A DNA stretch of 64,000 bases from Arcanobacterium sp. (GCA_022778805.1 JALFSN010000008.1:62001-126000); one strand, 5' to 3'. Shown: positions 38,215 to 48,287, numbered from the stretch's first letter. Numbers and translations: made by a program. The notes: generated by a model from the letters alone, not told the origin.

Positions 38215-39099
38215 CTACTCAGCCGAATCAGCTGACTGCGACGAATCGGCGGAATCGGTCGAATCGGCAGAAGGGGACGATTCCGCAGATGGGCTTGAAG
38301 CACTTTCTGCATCAGCATCCTGAGCGCCCTTAGCCTCGCCCTCAAGCAGCTCCCGCTCCCATTCAGGCATCGGCTCTTCTTCGGCAGTGGGCTGCGCACC
38401 CTTAGCCTTATTCCGAGCGAGCAAACCCTCCGCCACGGCGTCAGCCACAATCGTGGTGAGCAGCTCGATAGAACGGATAGCGTCGTCATTGCCTGGAATT
38501 GCGTAATCCACTTCATCCGGATCGCAGTTAGTATCGAGCACAGCTACCACGGGGATATTGAGTTTACGAGCCTCTGCCACGGCGAGATGTTCTTTCGGCG
38601 TATCAACAACCCACACAGCACTTGGCACCTTAGCCATATCGCGGATACCGCCGAGCACGCGTTCCAGCTTCTCTTTCTCACGACGCATCATCAAGAGTTC
38701 TTTCTTGGTGCGCCCAGAGCCAGCGACGTCGTCAAAATCAATAAGTTCAAGTTCTTTCAGCCGCTGAATACGAGCGTGCACTGTCTGGAAGTTGGTGAGC
38801 ATGCCACCGAGCCAACGCTCGCTCACGTACGGCATTCCGACGCGCTCTGCCTGCTCCTTAATGCTCTGTTGAGCCTGGCGCTTGGTGCCTACAAAAAGCA
38901 CGTTCCCACCATGTGCCACGGTTTCCTTGACGAAATCATACGTGCGGTTGATGTTTTCCACCGTCTGACGGAGGTCAATGATGTAAATGCCATTGCGGTC
39001 CGTGAGGATAAAACGCTTCATCTTCGGATTCCAACGGCGGGTCTGATGCCCAAAATGCACACCAGCTCCGAGAAGCTGGCTCATCGTTACATGTGCCAT
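38215..39099 (-). CDS. rpsB: 30S ribosomal protein S2
   Basis: S2 blocks are clear: [57 protein letters not shown] and [29 protein letters not shown]. The ATG at 39099 follows AGGAAAGG; the frame back to 39207 is not homologous. The last 50 residues are an acidic Ser/Ala/Asp-rich tail with repeated SADS/SAES units beyond the usual S2 end. Confidence 0.97.
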   Translation of the reverse strand: MAHVTMSQLLGAGVHFGHQTRRWNPKMKRFILTDRNGIYIIDLRQTVENINRTYDFVKETVAHGGNVLFVGTKRQAQQSIKEQAERVGMPYVSERWLGGMLTNFQTVHARIQRLKELELIDFDDVAGSGRTKKELLMMRREKEKLERVLGGIRDMAKVPSAVWVVDTPKEHLAVAEARKLNIPVVAVLDTNCDPDEVDYAIPGNDDAIRSIELLTTIVADAVAEGLLARNKAKGAQPTAEEEPMPEWERELLEGEAKGAQDADAESASSPSAESSPSADSTDSADSSQSADSAE

Positions 39100-39665
39100 A
39101 GCGGCCTTTCCTATCTGTGCAAGAACGTCCTGCACTCGGTTTCTTGCACCAGATGACACTGGTGCCCTGGTGTGCATCGCCGGACGTACAGGCACATCGG
39201 CTACCATCTGCTGCGAGCGCTACCATGCCGTAACGCCCACTGCGCACATGCGCCTCTATACCCAACCGGAGTCCGCCGTCCTCATGAGCACCTAGAACCG
39301 CAAGGATTCGTGCGAAGCGTACTGAGGGAAGCACACGCGATTTTTGTATCTCTGCCTTAGCCCCTGCCTGCCACGCAGGCATACGAAAGCTACAGCGTTG
39401 CCCATTTTATAGCGATGTATCGGCTAAAGGCCAACTTAAACCTCGCCGCACACTGTGAAACTGTGCACTGCGAGCTATGCACTGCGAAACTGCGCAGCCT
39501 GAGCACTCCCACTGCAGAAATATGCACTGCTGCATCTGCGGCGCATCTTGTGTACATCCATTGTGTACATTCATACTTTGTGCACAGCACCTCCTCGCGC
39601 GTCTTATGTCCACAACTCACAGCGTTCCTCGCTCACTCGCTTTCTCACATACGCACACTACTGAC
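39100..39665. other. Divergent spacer between rpsB and the M23 peptidase gene
   Basis: About 560 bases without a supported gene. Around 39450-39540 the word TGCACTGC recurs in imperfect tandem, and around 39550-39575 TTGTGTACAT occurs twice. The rpsB promoter should be here. Frames over the repeats are Cys/His-rich and look spurious. Confidence 0.45.
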
Positions 39666-40346
39666 ATGATGCGTTCATTGTTCTATGTACTTGTCACGCT
39701 GACGGCGCTAACGACGGCACTAGCCACCGGCGTCACTATTTCTGAGCCAGCGCTGGCCTCCTCGCACCCAGCTATCCTTACTGCTTCATTCTCAACTTCA
39801 ACTTCCCCCATTATTCTCCCCGCTGCCAGATCTGACACCGCTAGCCGCACGAGTGCAGGAGCCGTCGTCATCGCAATGGACGTTGCTGTGCCAGCTGTGG
39901 GTACGACGTCATTGAACTTCGCTACTACTACTGATCGAGACGGTGCATACAGTTGGCCCACCCAGGTGCCCGTCCCCGTCATCAATGCTTATTCGCCTGG
40001 CCCTCATAACTGGGATGCGGGACATCGCGGCGTTGATCTCGCCGCCGCCAACGGGGAGCAGATATTCTCCGCCACAGACGGCACAGTGATCTATGCCAGC
40101 ACCATTGCAGAGCGCGGCGTCGTGTCTATCCTCGACAGTCGTGGAATTCGCACCACGTACGAGCCGCTCAAACCCGCCGTTCATCTTGGCGATCATGTGC
40201 GCCGCGGCGAATTTATCGGCACTATCGACGGATACCACTGTGGCGTGCTCTTCGCCTGCCTCCATTGGGGAGCAAAACGCGGACGTTCCGATTATCTGAA
40301 TCCCCTGTGGCTGCTCAATCCCCCGCGGGTTCGGTTGATAGAATGA
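39666..40346 (+). CDS. Secreted M23-family (LytM-type) peptidase-like protein
   Basis: A signal peptide (RSLFYVLVTLTALTTALATG, with a likely cleavage after PALA) precedes an M23 domain of about 110 residues. HRGVDLAAANG supplies the HxxxD zinc site, and CLHWG holds the third ligand position. The first His of the usual HxH pair appears as Cys, a form seen in the actinobacterial homologue that sits divergent from rpsB. Activity is therefore uncertain; it may bind or weakly cleave peptidoglycan. The start could be 39666, 39669 or 39606; none has a good ribosome site. Confidence 0.8.
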   Translation: MMRSLFYVLVTLTALTTALATGVTISEPALASSHPAILTASFSTSTSPIILPAARSDTASRTSAGAVVIAMDVAVPAVGTTSLNFATTTDRDGAYSWPTQVPVPVINAYSPGPHNWDAGHRGVDLAAANGEQIFSATDGTVIYASTIAERGVVSILDSRGIRTTYEPLKPAVHLGDHVRRGEFIGTIDGYHCGVLFACLHWGAKRGRSDYLNPLWLLNPPRVRLIE

Positions 40347-40427
40347 AAGCGGCAACATGGCTCACGCCCGCCAGCAGGCAGCTGGTCCAGAGCCGTCGCT
40401 GCCACATTCATCATGCGACCCCATAGT

Positions 40428-41588
40428 TCATGCCCTGGGGTGCGCCTGCCCAAACGCCGCGCGTAGACGGTCAGCACTCACATGAGTGTACCGCTGCGTC
40501 GTACCGATAGATGTGTGCCCCAGAAATTCTTGCACCGTACGCAGATCTGAACCTCCTTCCAGCATATGCGTAGCAGCAGAGTGTCGCAGAGCATGAGGCG
40601 ATATATTCGGCAGACCAGCGCGTGCAGTAGCGCGCGCAAGCAGATCCCGCACGCTGCGGGAGTTGAGGCGTCCTCCCCGCGCCCCGATAAAAAGTGCTGG
40701 CGACGGCGTCTTCATCATCTGCCCCCGCATTGCCAACCACTCACGTAATGCCGTGTGCGCAGGCACACCAAAAGGCACAATCCGCTCTTTGTCTCCCTTG
40801 CCAAGCACCCGCAGCGTGCGATCCTCTTGCACATCAGTGACGTCGAGCCCCACCGCTTCGCTGACGCGCAAACCCGCAGCATAGATGAGTTCCACCAATG
40901 CCCAGTCCCGCACCGCCGTTGCAGGGGCATCTTGCCGATGAGCATTATTCTTCATTGATGCCAACAGTGCTCTGGCTTGTTCGCGGGTGAGTACCGTCGG
41001 CAGTTTGTTATCCGCTTTGGGAGCACGCAGCCGCGCAGCTGCATCGCTATGCGTGTACCCTTTTTTGAATAACCACGTACAAAATGTACGGATAGCAGCA
41101 GAATGTCGAGCAAGCGACGCCCGCGCTTGCCCCTGCTGCGCCCGCTGAGCTAGCCATGCACGCACATCTGCCAGCTCCAGCAAACTCAGTTGGTCTGCCA
41201 ACTCAGCCCATCGCGGCCTGGACGTCGCCAGCGTGGGCAGTACCGGCGTGGACGTTGCCGGCGTACGTGCCCTCTGAGCAGATGCAGCCTGCATCGGCGC
41301 TGCCAACGTAGGTGCGTCAGCTTGGGCAATCCGACTGCCTTGAGAGGAATCCACCTGCGCGGCGTATCCAACCACACCCTCCCCTGGCAGATGCCGGCTG
41401 CCATCCTCATCGCGCACGGTGCAATCGGCATTGTGAGCGTCGCGGTGAATCCCAAAGAGAAAATCCAACAGTGAACGAGCTTCAGCAACGTACGCCCGAG
41501 CAGTGTTGGGAGAGTCTCCTCGACGAACTATGAGTTCATCGCGGAATTCTCCCACAATGTGCTCAATAAACGCCGTTACTTCTCCCAT
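40428..41588 (-). CDS. xerC: Tyrosine recombinase, XerC-like
   Basis: The catalytic set is visible: Arg in AAGLRVSEAVGL, HALRHSAATHML (His-x-x-Arg), His in LGHTSIGTTQRYTHV and the nucleophilic Tyr in the same block. The N-terminal SAM-like domain (FRDELIVRRGDSPNTARAYVAEARSLLDFL) is interrupted at about residues 45-122 by an Ala/Pro/Thr-rich insertion. This makes the protein 386 residues instead of about 300. The gene sits after dprA in the conserved neighbourhood, supporting a chromosome dimer resolution role rather than a mobile-element integrase. Confidence 0.92.
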   Translation of the reverse strand: MGEVTAFIEHIVGEFRDELIVRRGDSPNTARAYVAEARSLLDFLFGIHRDAHNADCTVRDEDGSRHLPGEGVVGYAAQVDSSQGSRIAQADAPTLAAPMQAASAQRARTPATSTPVLPTLATSRPRWAELADQLSLLELADVRAWLAQRAQQGQARASLARHSAAIRTFCTWLFKKGYTHSDAAARLRAPKADNKLPTVLTREQARALLASMKNNAHRQDAPATAVRDWALVELIYAAGLRVSEAVGLDVTDVQEDRTLRVLGKGDKERIVPFGVPAHTALREWLAMRGQMMKTPSPALFIGARGGRLNSRSVRDLLARATARAGLPNISPHALRHSAATHMLEGGSDLRTVQEFLGHTSIGTTQRYTHVSADRLRAAFGQAHPRA

Positions 41589-41814
41589 AACGCTCGTTTC
41601 TCCTCGTCGTCTTTGCCGCCTCGTCGTCTCTGTGCTGTCTTTCGCTACAGTCCAGCTTAATCACGAAGAACTGACGATCATAGCGGCAAACTTGCCCTGG
41701 CGAACGGCTAGCACAGCACACTACACAGGCTTTCGCCACAAAAGTACCTGCGCGCATACCCTATTGCGCACATCATTACTCACCGCGCGCATCGTTCGCT
41801 GCGTATACCGTCCG

Positions 41815-43530
41815 CTATTGACGCCGCTGCGCTACTTTCCCGCTGCCGGCCTGTGCATTGGCAGATGCCTGTTTGACCCACAGTCCACGGCGGCGCACCA
41901 CCGCCCCCATAAGAGCCAATTTACCAAGATCTGCCCGTGCATGATCGACGCTCACACCAGCTACGCGAGCAATTGATTCTAAGGATGCTGGCCGATTTTT
42001 CGGCACGGCGTCAAGCACTCGTGTACCTCGTTCTCTCAACGTACTGGGCGGAGGAGAAAAGAAATCCGTTGCAGTATCAGCGTGTGCAGCCACTGCATCT
42101 GTATGCGTCCTCTCGGCACGTGCCTGCACGGAGTCACCTCCGCTAGAACTCGAGACACCGCCATCTCCGCTAAAATCAGAAGTACTATGAGCGCACTGGA
42201 TCGTACCCTCACTCTTCGGTACAGAGCCATCGTCACTTATCTTTTCGCGTTCCCATTCGATATGTTTCGACTCTGATTGCCTCTGCCCCAATTCTGATTG
42301 CCCTTGTTTCGAGGCTGATTGCCCCGACCAGATATCTAGCTGCTCTCCAATAGGCTCAGCTAATTCCCGAATGTGGGCAGTGCACGTCACGAGCGTGCCA
42401 TTGTTTCTAATCAGCTCATGGCATCCAGCACTCATTGGCGCCGTGATCGGCCCTGGTACAGCACCTACTGGCCGCCCAATCTCCAAAGCTGCCCGCGCAG
42501 TGCTCAGCGCCCCTGAACGTATCGGCGCCTCCACTACGACCGTAGCCAATGAAAAAGCAGCAATAAGCCTATTGCGAAGCAAAAATCTATGCGCATGTGG
42601 AGCCATTCCTAGCCCAAATTCCGATATGACGAGGCCGCCTCCTGCCCATACTCGTTCAAATAGCTCCGTATGGGAAACAGGATAGACGCGATCAATACCC
42701 GCTGCTGAGAAAATGACAGTGAATCCATGGGCTGCGAGCGCACCCTGATGCGCTGCTACATCTATACCAAATGCTCCGCCCGACGTGATGACGTAATCAC
42801 TAGCTAGCTCATACGCGAAATCTGTAGCTGTCCGCACTCCACGAGCACTTGCCGTCCGAGAGCCTACAATCGAAATACTGCGAGAGTGACGGTTGCCCAG
42901 TATTTGAGTGAGCACATCGGGATGCCCACGCACCCACAACGCCAACGGCGCCCGCTCTCCGAGTGCCTCCATTTCCTGCGGCCATAGGGCATCGCCTGGC
43001 ATCATCACTGCGGCACCAAGCCTGTTAAGTGCGCGTATAACCGTCCGCTGTTCACGCTCACAGTGGTGCGCTCGCTCGATCCACGTGGCACTCTGTTTGC
43101 CAGCCATGCTCAATAGCTCTGGATCTGAGCGGTACAAGCGCTCAAGGGACTGCGCATATCCCCACCTATTGACCACCTGCCACACCCGCGAGTTAGCTCC
43201 TTGCGCCACATAGCTCCACACGATAGCGGCGCGCCGCTGTGCCCCATACTCCAACCCACCCACACACGTGGTAGTTATGTGCGGGGAAGGGGAGCTCGCA
43301 TTAAGGTGACCCGCATGGGGACGCGCATGTGCATGAGTCGCGTCTAGGTGACTCACATCCAGATGAATATCTGGATGGTTCGCGTCTAAATGGGCTGCGT
43401 CTGGATGAGCTTCATCTGGATGAGCTGGCGATACGCCTGAGCGCTCGATACCAGTGAGATCATTCTGAATCGCGGATTGTTCACTCTCAGCATGAACGTG
43501 ATGAACCGCCCCAGCATGGTCAGTCTCCAT
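41815..43530 (-). CDS. dprA: DNA-processing protein DprA with repeat-bearing N-terminus
   Basis: DprA protects incoming single-stranded DNA in transformation and loads RecA. The Rossmann-like core shows SIVGSRTASARGVRTA, TSGGAFGIDVAAHQGAL and GPITAPMSAGCHELIRNNGT. A C-terminal winged helix (SLESIARVAGVSVDHARADL) follows a Gln/Ser-rich linker of about 100 residues. The ATG at 43530 has AGGAGG upstream and overlaps the comM stop by 11 bases; the frame to 43836 is comM antisense noise. Residues about 37-79 are tandem five-residue units of the type HPDAA/HLDAN. Length of 571 is well above the usual 300-400. Confidence 0.93.
   Translation of the reverse strand: METDHAGAVHHVHAESEQSAIQNDLTGIERSGVSPAHPDEAHPDAAHLDANHPDIHLDVSHLDATHAHARPHAGHLNASSPSPHITTTCVGGLEYGAQRRAAIVWSYVAQGANSRVWQVVNRWGYAQSLERLYRSDPELLSMAGKQSATWIERAHHCEREQRTVIRALNRLGAAVMMPGDALWPQEMEALGERAPLALWVRGHPDVLTQILGNRHSRSISIVGSRTASARGVRTATDFAYELASDYVITSGGAFGIDVAAHQGALAAHGFTVIFSAAGIDRVYPVSHTELFERVWAGGGLVISEFGLGMAPHAHRFLLRNRLIAAFSLATVVVEAPIRSGALSTARAALEIGRPVGAVPGPITAPMSAGCHELIRNNGTLVTCTAHIRELAEPIGEQLDIWSGQSASKQGQSELGQRQSESKHIEWEREKISDDGSVPKSEGTIQCAHSTSDFSGDGGVSSSSGGDSVQARAERTHTDAVAAHADTATDFFSPPPSTLRERGTRVLDAVPKNRPASLESIARVAGVSVDHARADLGKLALMGAVVRRRGLWVKQASANAQAGSGKVAQRRQ
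43294..43422 (-). repeat. In-frame ~15-bp tandem repeats in dprA encoding HPDxx/HLDxx
   Basis: Successive units read HPDEA, HPDAA, HLDAN, HPDI, HLDVS, HLDAT, then degenerate HAHAR, PHAG and HLNAS. The DNA units (around GCATCTGGATGA on the plus strand) are similar enough to allow slippage, and one unit has lost a codon. Confidence 0.7.
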
Positions 43531-45118
43531 AGATGTCCTCCTCTCCCCGCAACGTGAAAGCCATGGCGAGATCGTCTTCAGTGGGAGCTCCATGAGCATG
43601 CATATCCGCCACGCTCCATGAGAGTCGCAATACGCGATCGAGTCCGCGCAGCGATAGCTGGCCAGTATTGAGCTGCCGATCGATAGCGGCTTCCATCGCT
43701 TTGGAAAGTGGCGTGTGCTCCCGCAGCCATCTCCCTGGCAATTCAGCATTACACGAGACGCGAGTGTGCTTATCAGACACCGCAGCCGCAGCACGCACGC
43801 GGTCGCATCGGCTCTGTGCCCGCGCTCTAGCTGCAAGCACCTGCTCGCGTGCCTGCTCAGTACTCACCTGCCCACCTGCAGCAATCGCAGCTTTACTCGG
43901 CCGGCGCAGCACGAGGCGAATGTCAAAACGATCTCGTATAGGCCCACCGAGATGAGAACGATACGTCGCTCGTTCGCGCGGTTTGCAGACGCAGGCTCCA
44001 GGGGCGTCGAGTGCGTGACCGCAGCGGCACGGATTTGCTGCCGCAATGAGTTGGAAGTGCGCCGGATAGCGCACATGTGCGTGCGCCCGATGCACATCCA
44101 CCCATCCTGTTTCCATCGGTTGGCGCAGCGCCTGAATAGCTCGCGGAGAAAACTCTGGGAATTCGTCGCAAAAGAGTACACCATGATGCGCATACGTAAT
44201 CGCACCAGGCTGTGGCACCCCGCTGCCACCTCCGACAATTGCCGCAGTCGTAGAAGTATGGTGCGGAGCAGAAAATGGCCGGAGCGTCGGCAATGTGCCC
44301 ACATATAGCCCACCCAGCGATTGGATGGCGGCCACTTCCATCGCCTCGCGTGCGTCCAGCGGCGGAAGAATAGCAGGAAAACGCGCTGCGAGCATTGATT
44401 TCCCTATTCCTGGCGCTCCCACCAATTGCACGTGATGCCCGCCCACGGCCGCCACTTCTAGAGCCCAAATTGCCTCATCTTGGCCGTAGACATCAATGAA
44501 ATCGCCAGAGCTATCGGCCACTAATAAGCCACGTTTCACCGCCATAGGAGGTTGGAGCTTGCGTGATCGCTTCGATGCTTGCCGAACGTGAGCGTGCTCC
44601 ATTCCTGACACGCCTAATAGTGCAGCCACATGAGCCAGATCTTTCACAGCGAGCACCTGCATACCCGAGATCAGATGAGCTTCCGCCTCGTTTTCCACAG
44701 GCACGACGACGCACTGATATCCAAGCTGCTGAGCAGCTAAGACACACGGAATCACGCCCCGCACTGGCCGCACTGAACCATCAAGCCCGAGTTCTCCCAT
44801 AATAGCTGTGCGCTGAGAAAAAGTACGGTACCCCAGCGCCCCTAAAATTGCCACAGCGATGGCAAGATCAAATCGGGTACCCGTTTTAGCAGTATCTGCT
44901 GGTGAAAGATTCACGGTGAGCCGTTCATTTGGCCAGGAAATGCCTACATGCGAGAAACTGGCGCGCAGGCGTTCCCGAGCTTCATTGACGGCGGCGTCAG
45001 CGAGCCCTACGATACTCACGTGTGGCAGTCCTCCCAGCAGCACTGCTTCCACGAGTACTGGACTCGCATCTAATCCCCACAGGCTCATTGATTGAGCTGT
45101 GCCAACTGGCGGAGTCAT
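43520..45118 (-). CDS. comM: ComM/YifB-family Mg-chelatase-like AAA+ ATPase
   Basis: ComM is a helicase promoting branch migration during transformation. The N-terminal domain shows AVLLGGLPHVSIVGLADAAVNEARER, Walker A is GAPGIGKSMLA, and Walker B is GVLFCDEFPEF. The C-terminal lid has NTGQLSLRGLDRVLRLSWSVAD. The ATG at 45118 overlaps the yraN stop (TGATG); frames back to 45301 are rejected. It overlaps dprA at its end. Length 532 residues. Confidence 0.96.
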   Translation of the reverse strand: MTPPVGTAQSMSLWGLDASPVLVEAVLLGGLPHVSIVGLADAAVNEARERLRASFSHVGISWPNERLTVNLSPADTAKTGTRFDLAIAVAILGALGYRTFSQRTAIMGELGLDGSVRPVRGVIPCVLAAQQLGYQCVVVPVENEAEAHLISGMQVLAVKDLAHVAALLGVSGMEHAHVRQASKRSRKLQPPMAVKRGLLVADSSGDFIDVYGQDEAIWALEVAAVGGHHVQLVGAPGIGKSMLAARFPAILPPLDAREAMEVAAIQSLGGLYVGTLPTLRPFSAPHHTSTTAAIVGGGSGVPQPGAITYAHHGVLFCDEFPEFSPRAIQALRQPMETGWVDVHRAHAHVRYPAHFQLIAAANPCRCGHALDAPGACVCKPRERATYRSHLGGPIRDRFDIRLVLRRPSKAAIAAGGQVSTEQAREQVLAARARAQSRCDRVRAAAAVSDKHTRVSCNAELPGRWLREHTPLSKAMEAAIDRQLNTGQLSLRGLDRVLRLSWSVADMHAHGAPTEDDLAMAFTLRGEEDIYGD

Positions 45119-45624
45119 CACTGCACATCTTTCAGGTGACGCACGCTGAAGCGATCTGCACACACTGCTACCGCCACCGCATCCACTGCGATTGCGCGAG
45201 GATGCCTGCCAGAAGTGAGTACCCACTGCGCAAGCAATGCCCTGATTCTGCGCAATTTTGCTGGAGTAATTGCCTCTTCGGGGGTGCCAGCCGGAAAGCA
45301 TCCGCCATGCGCTCGCCTCGTCTTGACTTCCACACCCACCACAGCAAACCGAGATGGATCGTAAGCCACAAGATCCAGTTCCCCGCCTCGGGTTCTCCAG
45401 TTTCTGGCCAGAATATGAAAGCCTTCACCTACGAGATATCGCTCCGCGCACCGCTCTCCCCACGCTCCCAGCTCGCTGCGTGAAATCCGGTGAATGTCTG
45501 CCTGTGCCTTAGCACGAGTAGCCTCCGCACGAGCAGACTCTGTATCAGCAGGCTTTCCATCTGTACTCCCAATCTGATCGACGTCGATAGCCTCAATCCG
45601 ATTGGTCTCCACCTGTCCGCGCAT
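45118..45624 (-). CDS. YraN-family (UPF0102) endonuclease-like protein
   Basis: The conserved block GAWGERCAERYLVGEGFHILARNWRTRGGELDLVAYD, with VGVEVKTRR, is the restriction-endonuclease-like core of UPF0102. The first 50 residues are a hydrophilic Ala/Glu/Asp-rich extension. ATG at 45624 is preceded by GAGGAGG. It is coupled to comM by a one-base overlap. Biological function is not established in the family. Confidence 0.92.
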   Translation of the reverse strand: MRGQVETNRIEAIDVDQIGSTDGKPADTESARAEATRAKAQADIHRISRSELGAWGERCAERYLVGEGFHILARNWRTRGGELDLVAYDPSRFAVVGVEVKTRRAHGGCFPAGTPEEAITPAKLRRIRALLAQWVLTSGRHPRAIAVDAVAVAVCADRFSVRHLKDVQ

Positions 45625-45756
45625 CGTGAAACCTCCTCATCGTCAGTTTCGATTTCACCTCAGCAGCGGCCTCACAATAGACGCCTCACGACAGCTGTGG
45701 ATAGGGAGGTCTCACGGAGCATCTGTGCACATCACGACTGTGCACGATTGCGCACA

Positions 45757-46077
45757 TCACGACCCAGGCTCAAACTCCAGCTCTTTGGCAATATCGGGTT
45801 TGTTGAGCTCCTCTACATTCACGTCCTTAAACGTCACAATCCGAGCGGAACGAATAAAACGGGAAGAGCGATAAATATCCCACACCCAGGCATCCGTGAG
45901 AACTACCTCAAAAAATACGTCTCCTGCAGCCGAAGAACGCACGCTCACGTCCACATCATTCGCCAGGTAGAAGCGGCGCTCGGTCTCCACTACATAGCGA
46001 AAGAGGTTGACCACGTCACGATATTCACGGTAGAGAGCTAGCTCTTGTTCAGACTCGTAGTTTTCCAGTTCGCCCAT
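45757..46077 (-). CDS. DUF2469 family protein
   Basis: The 106-residue product matches DUF2469, an actinobacterial family always found between rnhB and yraN: LENYESEQELALYREYRDVVNLFRYVVETERRFYL. ATG at 46077, 18 bases after the rnhB stop. Function unknown. Confidence 0.95.
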   Translation of the reverse strand: MGELENYESEQELALYREYRDVVNLFRYVVETERRFYLANDVDVSVRSSAAGDVFFEVVLTDAWVWDIYRSSRFIRSARIVTFKDVNVEELNKPDIAKELEFEPGS

Positions 46078-46095
46078 GGCACAAACTCTCGCACA

Positions 46096-47067
46096 CTATC
46101 TCACTCCAGGCAAATGCCACGAGATTCGATGGATCTCGGTTGGGCCACGATCTATTAATGCTCGCCGATGTGCCGCAGAGGCATAGCCTTTGTTGCATTC
46201 AAATGAGTATCCAGGATAGCGCTGCGCTATATCTACCATGTAGCTATCTCGCGTCACTTTGGCCAGCACCGAAGCGGCCGCTATCACAGCGCAGTGCGCG
46301 TCTCCTTTTACCACCATGCGCACAGGCACATCTGGAAGCTCAGGAATACCATCTCGTTCTTCTTCACGTGCACAATCGATCTCAAAAAGCCCTGTAGGAG
46401 TCCACCAATTATGTGTGCCGTCGAGCAATACCCCATCAATGTGTATGCCACGATCAGCTAATACGCGCGTTGCACGGGCAGCAGCGATTCGCAGTGCTTC
46501 AATAATTCCGAAGCGATCAATTTCGTGCGGTGACGCCGAACCCACAGCCCACGCCTGTACCCACTGTTCACAGGGAGCGATGAGCGCTTCGCGGGCAGTG
46601 GGAGTGAGCATTTTAGAATCGCGCAGACCGGCAGGAAAAGAATCCGATGTCGCCGCCGTCACCGTTGCAATTCCCACACTCACCGGGCCAGCTAGGGCTC
46701 CTCGTCCCACTTCGTCTACGCCAGCCAGCACCAGTTCATGTGAGCTAGCTTCGGTATGTCCGCTCGTATCTGCGAGATGGCCAAGCTCAGCTAACCACTC
46801 CCGCTCTATATCTCGGCTTGGCACCACCCGCAGCGCTGGCTTCTTCTGTCCTGTTCGGTTCTGCCCTATTTGATTGCCAACGTGGCGCTGAGCAACGCGG
46901 CGAGGCGCGGCTCGACGATGAACGCTCTCCCCTGCGACACCTTTCAGAGGCTGTCTATTGCCGCCCTGTGCGGATTCCTCTTCAGAATCGTCAGAACCGC
47001 TCTGCCATTCAGAGCCCAACAGATCCATTACGTCTATGCCTGCAAGTGGCAATGCGTCATTGTGCAT
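46096..47067 (-). CDS. rnhB: Ribonuclease HII
   Basis: RNase HII removes RNA from RNA-DNA hybrids and misincorporated ribonucleotides. The catalytic Asp-Glu pair is in AGVDEVGRGALAGPV, followed by GLRDSKMLTPTAREAL, VLLDGTHNWW and KGDAHCAVIAAASVLAKVTRD. The start ATG at 47067 overlaps the lepB stop by 11 bases. Length of 323 against about 220-260 usual, owing to an approximately 100-residue hydrophilic N-terminal extension. Confidence 0.95.
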   Translation of the reverse strand: MHNDALPLAGIDVMDLLGSEWQSGSDDSEEESAQGGNRQPLKGVAGESVHRRAAPRRVAQRHVGNQIGQNRTGQKKPALRVVPSRDIEREWLAELGHLADTSGHTEASSHELVLAGVDEVGRGALAGPVSVGIATVTAATSDSFPAGLRDSKMLTPTAREALIAPCEQWVQAWAVGSASPHEIDRFGIIEALRIAAARATRVLADRGIHIDGVLLDGTHNWWTPTGLFEIDCAREEERDGIPELPDVPVRMVVKGDAHCAVIAAASVLAKVTRDSYMVDIAQRYPGYSFECNKGYASAAHRRALIDRGPTEIHRISWHLPGVR

Positions 47068-47929
47068 TGCTCGGCACCTGGGCAAAAGCAGACTCACCAG
47101 AGGCAATCCACCCAAACCTATCGAAGGGGTAGAAAATCAACCATGCGCGACCCTCCACATTCGATACTGGCACGAAACCAAAGCCGGTTTTTTGCTGATG
47201 ATAGCGAGAATCTTGAGAATTAGAACGATTGTCGCCCATCACCCACAAGTAACCTTTGGGTACCGTCACGTCAAACGGCACGTCTGACGGATTGACGCCC
47301 GCACGCACATATGGCTCCGATATGGCGAGTCCATTCACCGTAATCTGGCCGGTATCTGTGCAGCAGATGACGTGATCACCGCCGACGCCGATGATTCTCT
47401 TGACGAGGTGAGTACCCACATCCGAGGGGACAAGACCAACGGTTTCCCCCACTTTCGTCAGCACCTGTGCAGCTGGACTCTGCTGTGGCTGCTGCACACC
47501 GGCAAGCCATCCACCTGGATCACGAAAAACGACCACGTCTCCGCGGTGCAACTCGTCAGCTTCGTTTGCCAGCTTATTGACGTAAATCCGGTCTCCTGGC
47601 ATCAGAGTAGTCTCCATAGAGCCAGAGGGGATGACGAACGATTGGATGAAAAACGTCTTAACGATCACCGCGATAAGCACGCCAACGGCCACCAGACTCA
47701 CCCATTGCAACAGATTGACGAGGAAAGATCGACGAGGCTGCTGTTCCCCATCCAGAAGTGGAGTGGCAGGCGACTCAGTTGCACGGCGCATCTGGGCATC
47801 TCGCTCAGCTTCCCGCCGTCGTCGCCGAGCAGGTGTTGGAGCAAAAGATGGCGGCATCACCTCTGGCTCTTGCGCAAAACGATCATCTGCAGAATCTGCA
47901 GAAGAGGGTGCTGCGTCTTCGCGATCCAT
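47057..47929 (-). CDS. lepB: Signal peptidase I
   Basis: This membrane protease removes signal peptides. A long cytoplasmic N-terminus (about 60 residues, Ala/Arg-rich) precedes one transmembrane helix (LLQWVSLVAVGVLIAVIVKTFF). The catalytic Ser is in FVIPSGSMETTLMPGDRI, the Lys in HLVKRIIGVGGDHVIC, and GDNRSNSQDSRYH is box E. ATG at 47929 follows GAGGTGG. Length 290 residues. It is followed directly by rnhB. Confidence 0.96.
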   Translation of the reverse strand: MDREDAAPSSADSADDRFAQEPEVMPPSFAPTPARRRRREAERDAQMRRATESPATPLLDGEQQPRRSFLVNLLQWVSLVAVGVLIAVIVKTFFIQSFVIPSGSMETTLMPGDRIYVNKLANEADELHRGDVVVFRDPGGWLAGVQQPQQSPAAQVLTKVGETVGLVPSDVGTHLVKRIIGVGGDHVICCTDTGQITVNGLAISEPYVRAGVNPSDVPFDVTVPKGYLWVMGDNRSNSQDSRYHQQKTGFGFVPVSNVEGRAWLIFYPFDRFGWIASGESAFAQVPSNAQ

Positions 47930-48287
47930 TGCCCACCTCTTCCACACAGATGCACTTCAGCTACACCAATAGAACTAGCTCTTTCAAGAGTAACCTATAG
48001 CATCATGTTCACCGCAATGGCACACAACAGGCTTCATATCAATTGCATCACGATTTGTGACGCCAAGGCCAGCAATCCGTGACGCCGTCGCCCTGCACCC
48101 AGAGCTTCCCTACACTCTCCTCGCAGCTCTCATGCCGAGGCTACGCATTGCCTGTAGGCATATTGGGAGGGTATAGGAAAGCCTTGTAGCGCAGCGACGC
48201 ATCGCTACATGTCGCTACATGAAAAGTGAAAAGCCCAGCAGTACTGCTGGGCTTTTCATCGGCTCTCACACAAGCGAGCTACAGGCC
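47930..48287. other. Spacer between rplS and lepB
   Basis: About 350 bases without a gene, carrying the rplS terminator, a GTGACGCCG copy at 48079-48087 and a GTGACGCCA at about 48057. The lepB promoter probably lies here. Confidence 0.5.
48228..48257 (-). terminator. Rho-independent terminator of rplS
   Basis: GAAAAGCCCAGCAGT and ACTGCTGGGCTTTTC are perfect inverted repeats meeting at the centre. On the minus strand the stem is followed by ACTTTTC. It lies 30 bases after the rplS stop and ends the rpsP-to-rplS operon. Confidence 0.88.

Noticed and set aside
37112-38323. Plus-strand 403-codon frame across tsf
   Set aside because: Antisense to tsf and its terminator; composition rich in His, Cys and Ser as typical for shadow frames.
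40428-41588. Tyrosine recombinase considered as a phage or island integrase
   Set aside because: Its place in the dprA-rpsB neighbourhood and XerC-like motifs favour the housekeeping recombinase; no attachment-site repeats or tRNA nearby.
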